A stretch of DNA of 7,275 nucleotides from Bacteroidota bacterium (GTDB lineage Bacteria > Bacteroidota > Ignavibacteria > Ignavibacteriales > Ignavibacteriaceae). The notes under the pieces were generated by a model. It was not told where the DNA came from and did no database searches. It was given only the letters and a program-made list of their open reading frames with translations. Shown here piece after piece: positions 5,538 through 7,275 of this stretch. Location of the stretch: NCBI GenBank assembly GCA_023433685.1, contig JAEYUD010000215.1:1-7275 (forward strand), given 5' to 3'. Positions within the stretch are counted from its first letter, which is position 1; every line of letters starts with the position of its first letter. A program made the position numbers and the translations under genes.

Positions 5538-6769
5538 TAGGTCAGAAATGCAGCTGCCTTCGCGAAAACGGTATCGAAACCGGCATCAACCTTCTCCCTG
5601 ATCTTCGTGAGGGTTGGGAAGGGGTTCTCGTGCGTGTAGTCGTAATCGAGAACGACTGTATCGAAAGCAATTTTCTTCGGATGATCGCTCACGAGGCACT
5701 CCTTGATCGCCCATGGGGGCATCACGAGGTCTTTGTCGAGGGCGATCCCGTAGATGCGGTCCCTTATCTTGGCGAGGTGCCGCTTCCGTGCAACAAGTCC
5801 GGCCTCATGTGAGAGCATCGACTTGAAGAGGAATGTCTCACCCGCGTCGGGACTGAAGAGCGCCCGCAGCCTGTCGTCAGTGGCGAGGTTCTGGTCGAGG
5901 CGGTGGACATAGAAATCTTTCAGAGCCTCGGCGGCTTCGCTGTCGAGGATGTATTTGTTTATCGGCTCCATCCTGTCGAGGGTTGTGCCGCCGCAGAAAA
6001 GGACGCACTTCGAGCTGTTGAAGAGCCCGAGCGGATTGCTCATCATCACTATCTGAGCGATGAACGCGCCGATCGAGTAACCGAAGATGTTAAGTTTTGT
6101 GCCGGGTTTAAGTCCCTCGATCTCACCCTCCTGAGCCATCTGGGCGAGTTTCGTTATATCATATATGGTCTGGAGGCCGGAGTATACGAACCTCTGGGGC
6201 ACGAATTGGAGTCGGGACGAGATTGCCACATTGATGGGGCTCGACATCTCAACCCCCGGGAGGAGGACCTTCCTCTCGTTCGATATCTCTTTCATGAGGC
6301 GGAAATCCGACCAGCACTTGGGTGCCCTGTGCATGTGGAAAGCGTGCGGGAAGAGGATCACAGGTTGCCCAGTAAGTTTCACCAGGCGGTGTGCCCAGGG
6401 GAGGTATTTCTCCCAGCCGCGCTCGTTCAGACCGTGCAGAAGGAGGATCGCGGATCCGGATTCAGCAGCTTTTCCATCGCTCATCATCGAGAAGGTGAAC
6501 GAGTTGTTCTCCTCGACCGTGCTGTCGGGGGCGTTAAGCCGCTTCATCAGGTAGCGGTCTGAAAACTCGTTCTGCGAGAGGTAATACTTCATCAGCGCCT
6601 TAACCAGCGGATTTATCTCGGAATACTCATCCCCCTCCGGGAATGTGTTCGAAGTGTCGCTGGTGAATGGGTGGTTGGTAATTTTTATATCGTGTCCGTT
6701 TATTTCGATTGTCGGGTCGTCAGTATTAAAATGTTCTTTTAGATTCGAGTAAAGATCAAGGAAGCTCAT
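5537..6769 (-). CDS. DUF6051-like alpha/beta hydrolase
   Basis: 410 residues, no signal peptide or membrane helix, so cytoplasmic. Residues 1-100 are a variable N-terminal region. The core starts with AILLLHGLNERGW (107-119), the HG oxyanion-side motif after strand 3. The nucleophile elbow is GYSIG (230-234) with Ser232. A likely acid is Asp347 in ALDKDLVMPP, and the likely base is His380 in DYDYTHENPFP. The block of HGLNERGWEKYLPWA, a later LFPHAFHMHR and the GYSIG elbow match my memory of the DUF6051 family of Bacteroidota, whose substrate is unknown. All triad residues appear present, so the protein is probably a working esterase, lipase-like or peptidase-like hydrolase. Its ATG overlaps the stop of the MerR gene by 4 bp (ATGA), with a strong SD GGAGGA (6776-6781) six bases upstream. 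Co-expression with the regulator is very likely. Length is within the usual range for the family as I recall it; family assignment is moderately sure, the fold is sure. Confidence 0.82.
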   Translation of the reverse strand: MSFLDLYSNLKEHFNTDDPTIEINGHDIKITNHPFTSDTSNTFPEGDEYSEINPLVKALMKYYLSQNEFSDRYLMKRLNAPDSTVEENNSFTFSMMSDGKAAESGSAILLLHGLNERGWEKYLPWAHRLVKLTGQPVILFPHAFHMHRAPKCWSDFRLMKEISNERKVLLPGVEMSSPINVAISSRLQFVPQRFVYSGLQTIYDITKLAQMAQEGEIEGLKPGTKLNIFGYSIGAFIAQIVMMSNPLGLFNSSKCVLFCGGTTLDRMEPINKYILDSEAAEALKDFYVHRLDQNLATDDRLRALFSPDAGETFLFKSMLSHEAGLVARKRHLAKIRDRIYGIALDKDLVMPPWAIKECLVSDHPKKIAFDTVVLDYDYTHENPFPTLTKIREKVDAGFDTVFAKAAAFLT

Positions 6770-7263
6770 TTTTGTTCCTCCGCGGGTGCCTGAGGGCGCT
6801 TTGAGTTCTTCTGTTTAAGCGTGACGATCTCTTTTTTCTTCTTTTTAAGGAGGTCTTCCCACCGGGTAATGCCTGCCTTAAAGAGCTCCATTTTGTCGAA
6901 CAGACCGTCAATGGCTAAAAGCAGTTCGTCAAGTTTACCTTCCGCATCGTTGATCTTGTGGGTTTCAAGGTTTGAAGAGAGGTCGAGGAACACGCGGAAA
7001 TAGTCGGATACGCGTTTAATTTCGTCGAGTGAATAACCGAAAAGCTGAAGGTCTTTAATAAGATTTGCAATAAACACCCAGTGTCCGGCGTAAAGGCGGT
7101 AGCCGCCTTCGCTCCGCATGTCGGGTTCGATAATTCCCATCTCCTCCCAGTGTTTTATAGTTCGGGGGCTCACTTTAACGCTTTCTGCTATTTGTCCTAC
7201 TGTCAGATAACTCTCGTTCAGGTTCAGCTTTCCGTTTTCAGAGCTCACTTTTGGGAGGCCCAC
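6766..7263 (-). CDS. MerR-family transcriptional regulator (start uncertain, near the right edge)
   Basis: 165 residues if the GTG at 7263 is the start. The frame stays open to 7275, so the true start could lie outside the window. Residues 19-58 are a MerR winged helix: YLTVGQIAESVKVSPRTIKH, then a wing ending GGYRLY. Residues about 76-90 (YSLDEIKRVSDYF) are the second MerR-type helix pair. Residues 105-152 are charged and helical, suited to the dimerising antiparallel coiled coil, and include a KKKKKE run and a Lys/Gln-rich end. There is no cysteine anywhere, so this is not a metal-thiolate or thiol-redox sensor like MerR, CueR or SoxR. A small-molecule, lipid or protein signal is more likely. 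It is translationally coupled to the DUF6051-like hydrolase, which suggests the two share a pathway or that the regulator controls its own operon. Any operator is upstream of the window. Confidence 0.88.
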   Translation of the reverse strand: MGLPKVSSENGKLNLNESYLTVGQIAESVKVSPRTIKHWEEMGIIEPDMRSEGGYRLYAGHWVFIANLIKDLQLFGYSLDEIKRVSDYFRVFLDLSSNLETHKINDAEGKLDELLLAIDGLFDKMELFKAGITRWEDLLKKKKKEIVTLKQKNSKRPQAPAEEQK

Positions 7264-7275
7264 TTTCTTTATGAT

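Noticed and set aside
5903..6562. A 219-codon plus-strand open frame inside the hydrolase gene
   Set aside because: It is fully antisense to a gene with clear alpha/beta hydrolase motifs. The translation shows no domain and reflects codon bias of the real gene.

Overview
The window looks like a chromosomal segment of a Gram-negative bacterium from the Bacteroidota/Ignavibacteria side of the FCB group. This is an inference from three things: a DUF6051-type alpha/beta hydrolase, a secreted FG-GAP propeller protein, and an AT-rich leader without a Shine-Dalgarno (SD) site ahead of an operon. There is no 16S or other marker gene to confirm it. All six genes read on the minus strand, so transcription runs from high to low coordinates. 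I see no tRNA, rRNA, CRISPR array, insertion sequence or phage gene.

Region 1 (7275 to 5537) is a two-gene unit entering from the right edge. It has a cysteine-free MerR-family regulator and, overlapping it by 4 bp (ATGA), a DUF6051-like alpha/beta hydrolase with an apparent Ser-Asp-His triad. Region 2 (5536 to 5380) is an AT-rich gap with a sigma70-like promoter (TTGCAT, 18 bp, TATAAT) facing the next operon.

Region 3 (5379 to 1411) is a tightly coupled four-gene operon. It encodes an octaheme c-type cytochrome of the tetrathionate reductase (Otr) family anchored at both ends, a four-helix cytochrome b of the HyaC/b561 type, a short YeeE/YedE membrane protein, and a second YeeE/YedE protein fused to a rhodanese-like domain. 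Start and stop codons overlap or nearly touch at every junction. The inferred system is a membrane redox module: the b-type cytochrome exchanges electrons with the quinone pool, the octaheme protein reduces (or oxidises) a sulfur oxyanion or similar substrate in the periplasm, and the YeeE/YedE pair moves thiosulfate or another sulfur species across the membrane. The rhodanese-like domain has no catalytic cysteine and is predicted to face the periplasm, so it is more likely a binding or docking domain than a sulfurtransferase.

Region 4 (1410 to 1040) is a noncoding gap with several short hairpins and a degenerate tandem repeat, resembling dispersed intergenic repeat material. Region 5 (1039 to the left edge) is the N-terminal part of a secreted FG-GAP/VCBS beta-propeller protein with six calcium-loop motifs. 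It is distinctly more AT-rich than the operon.
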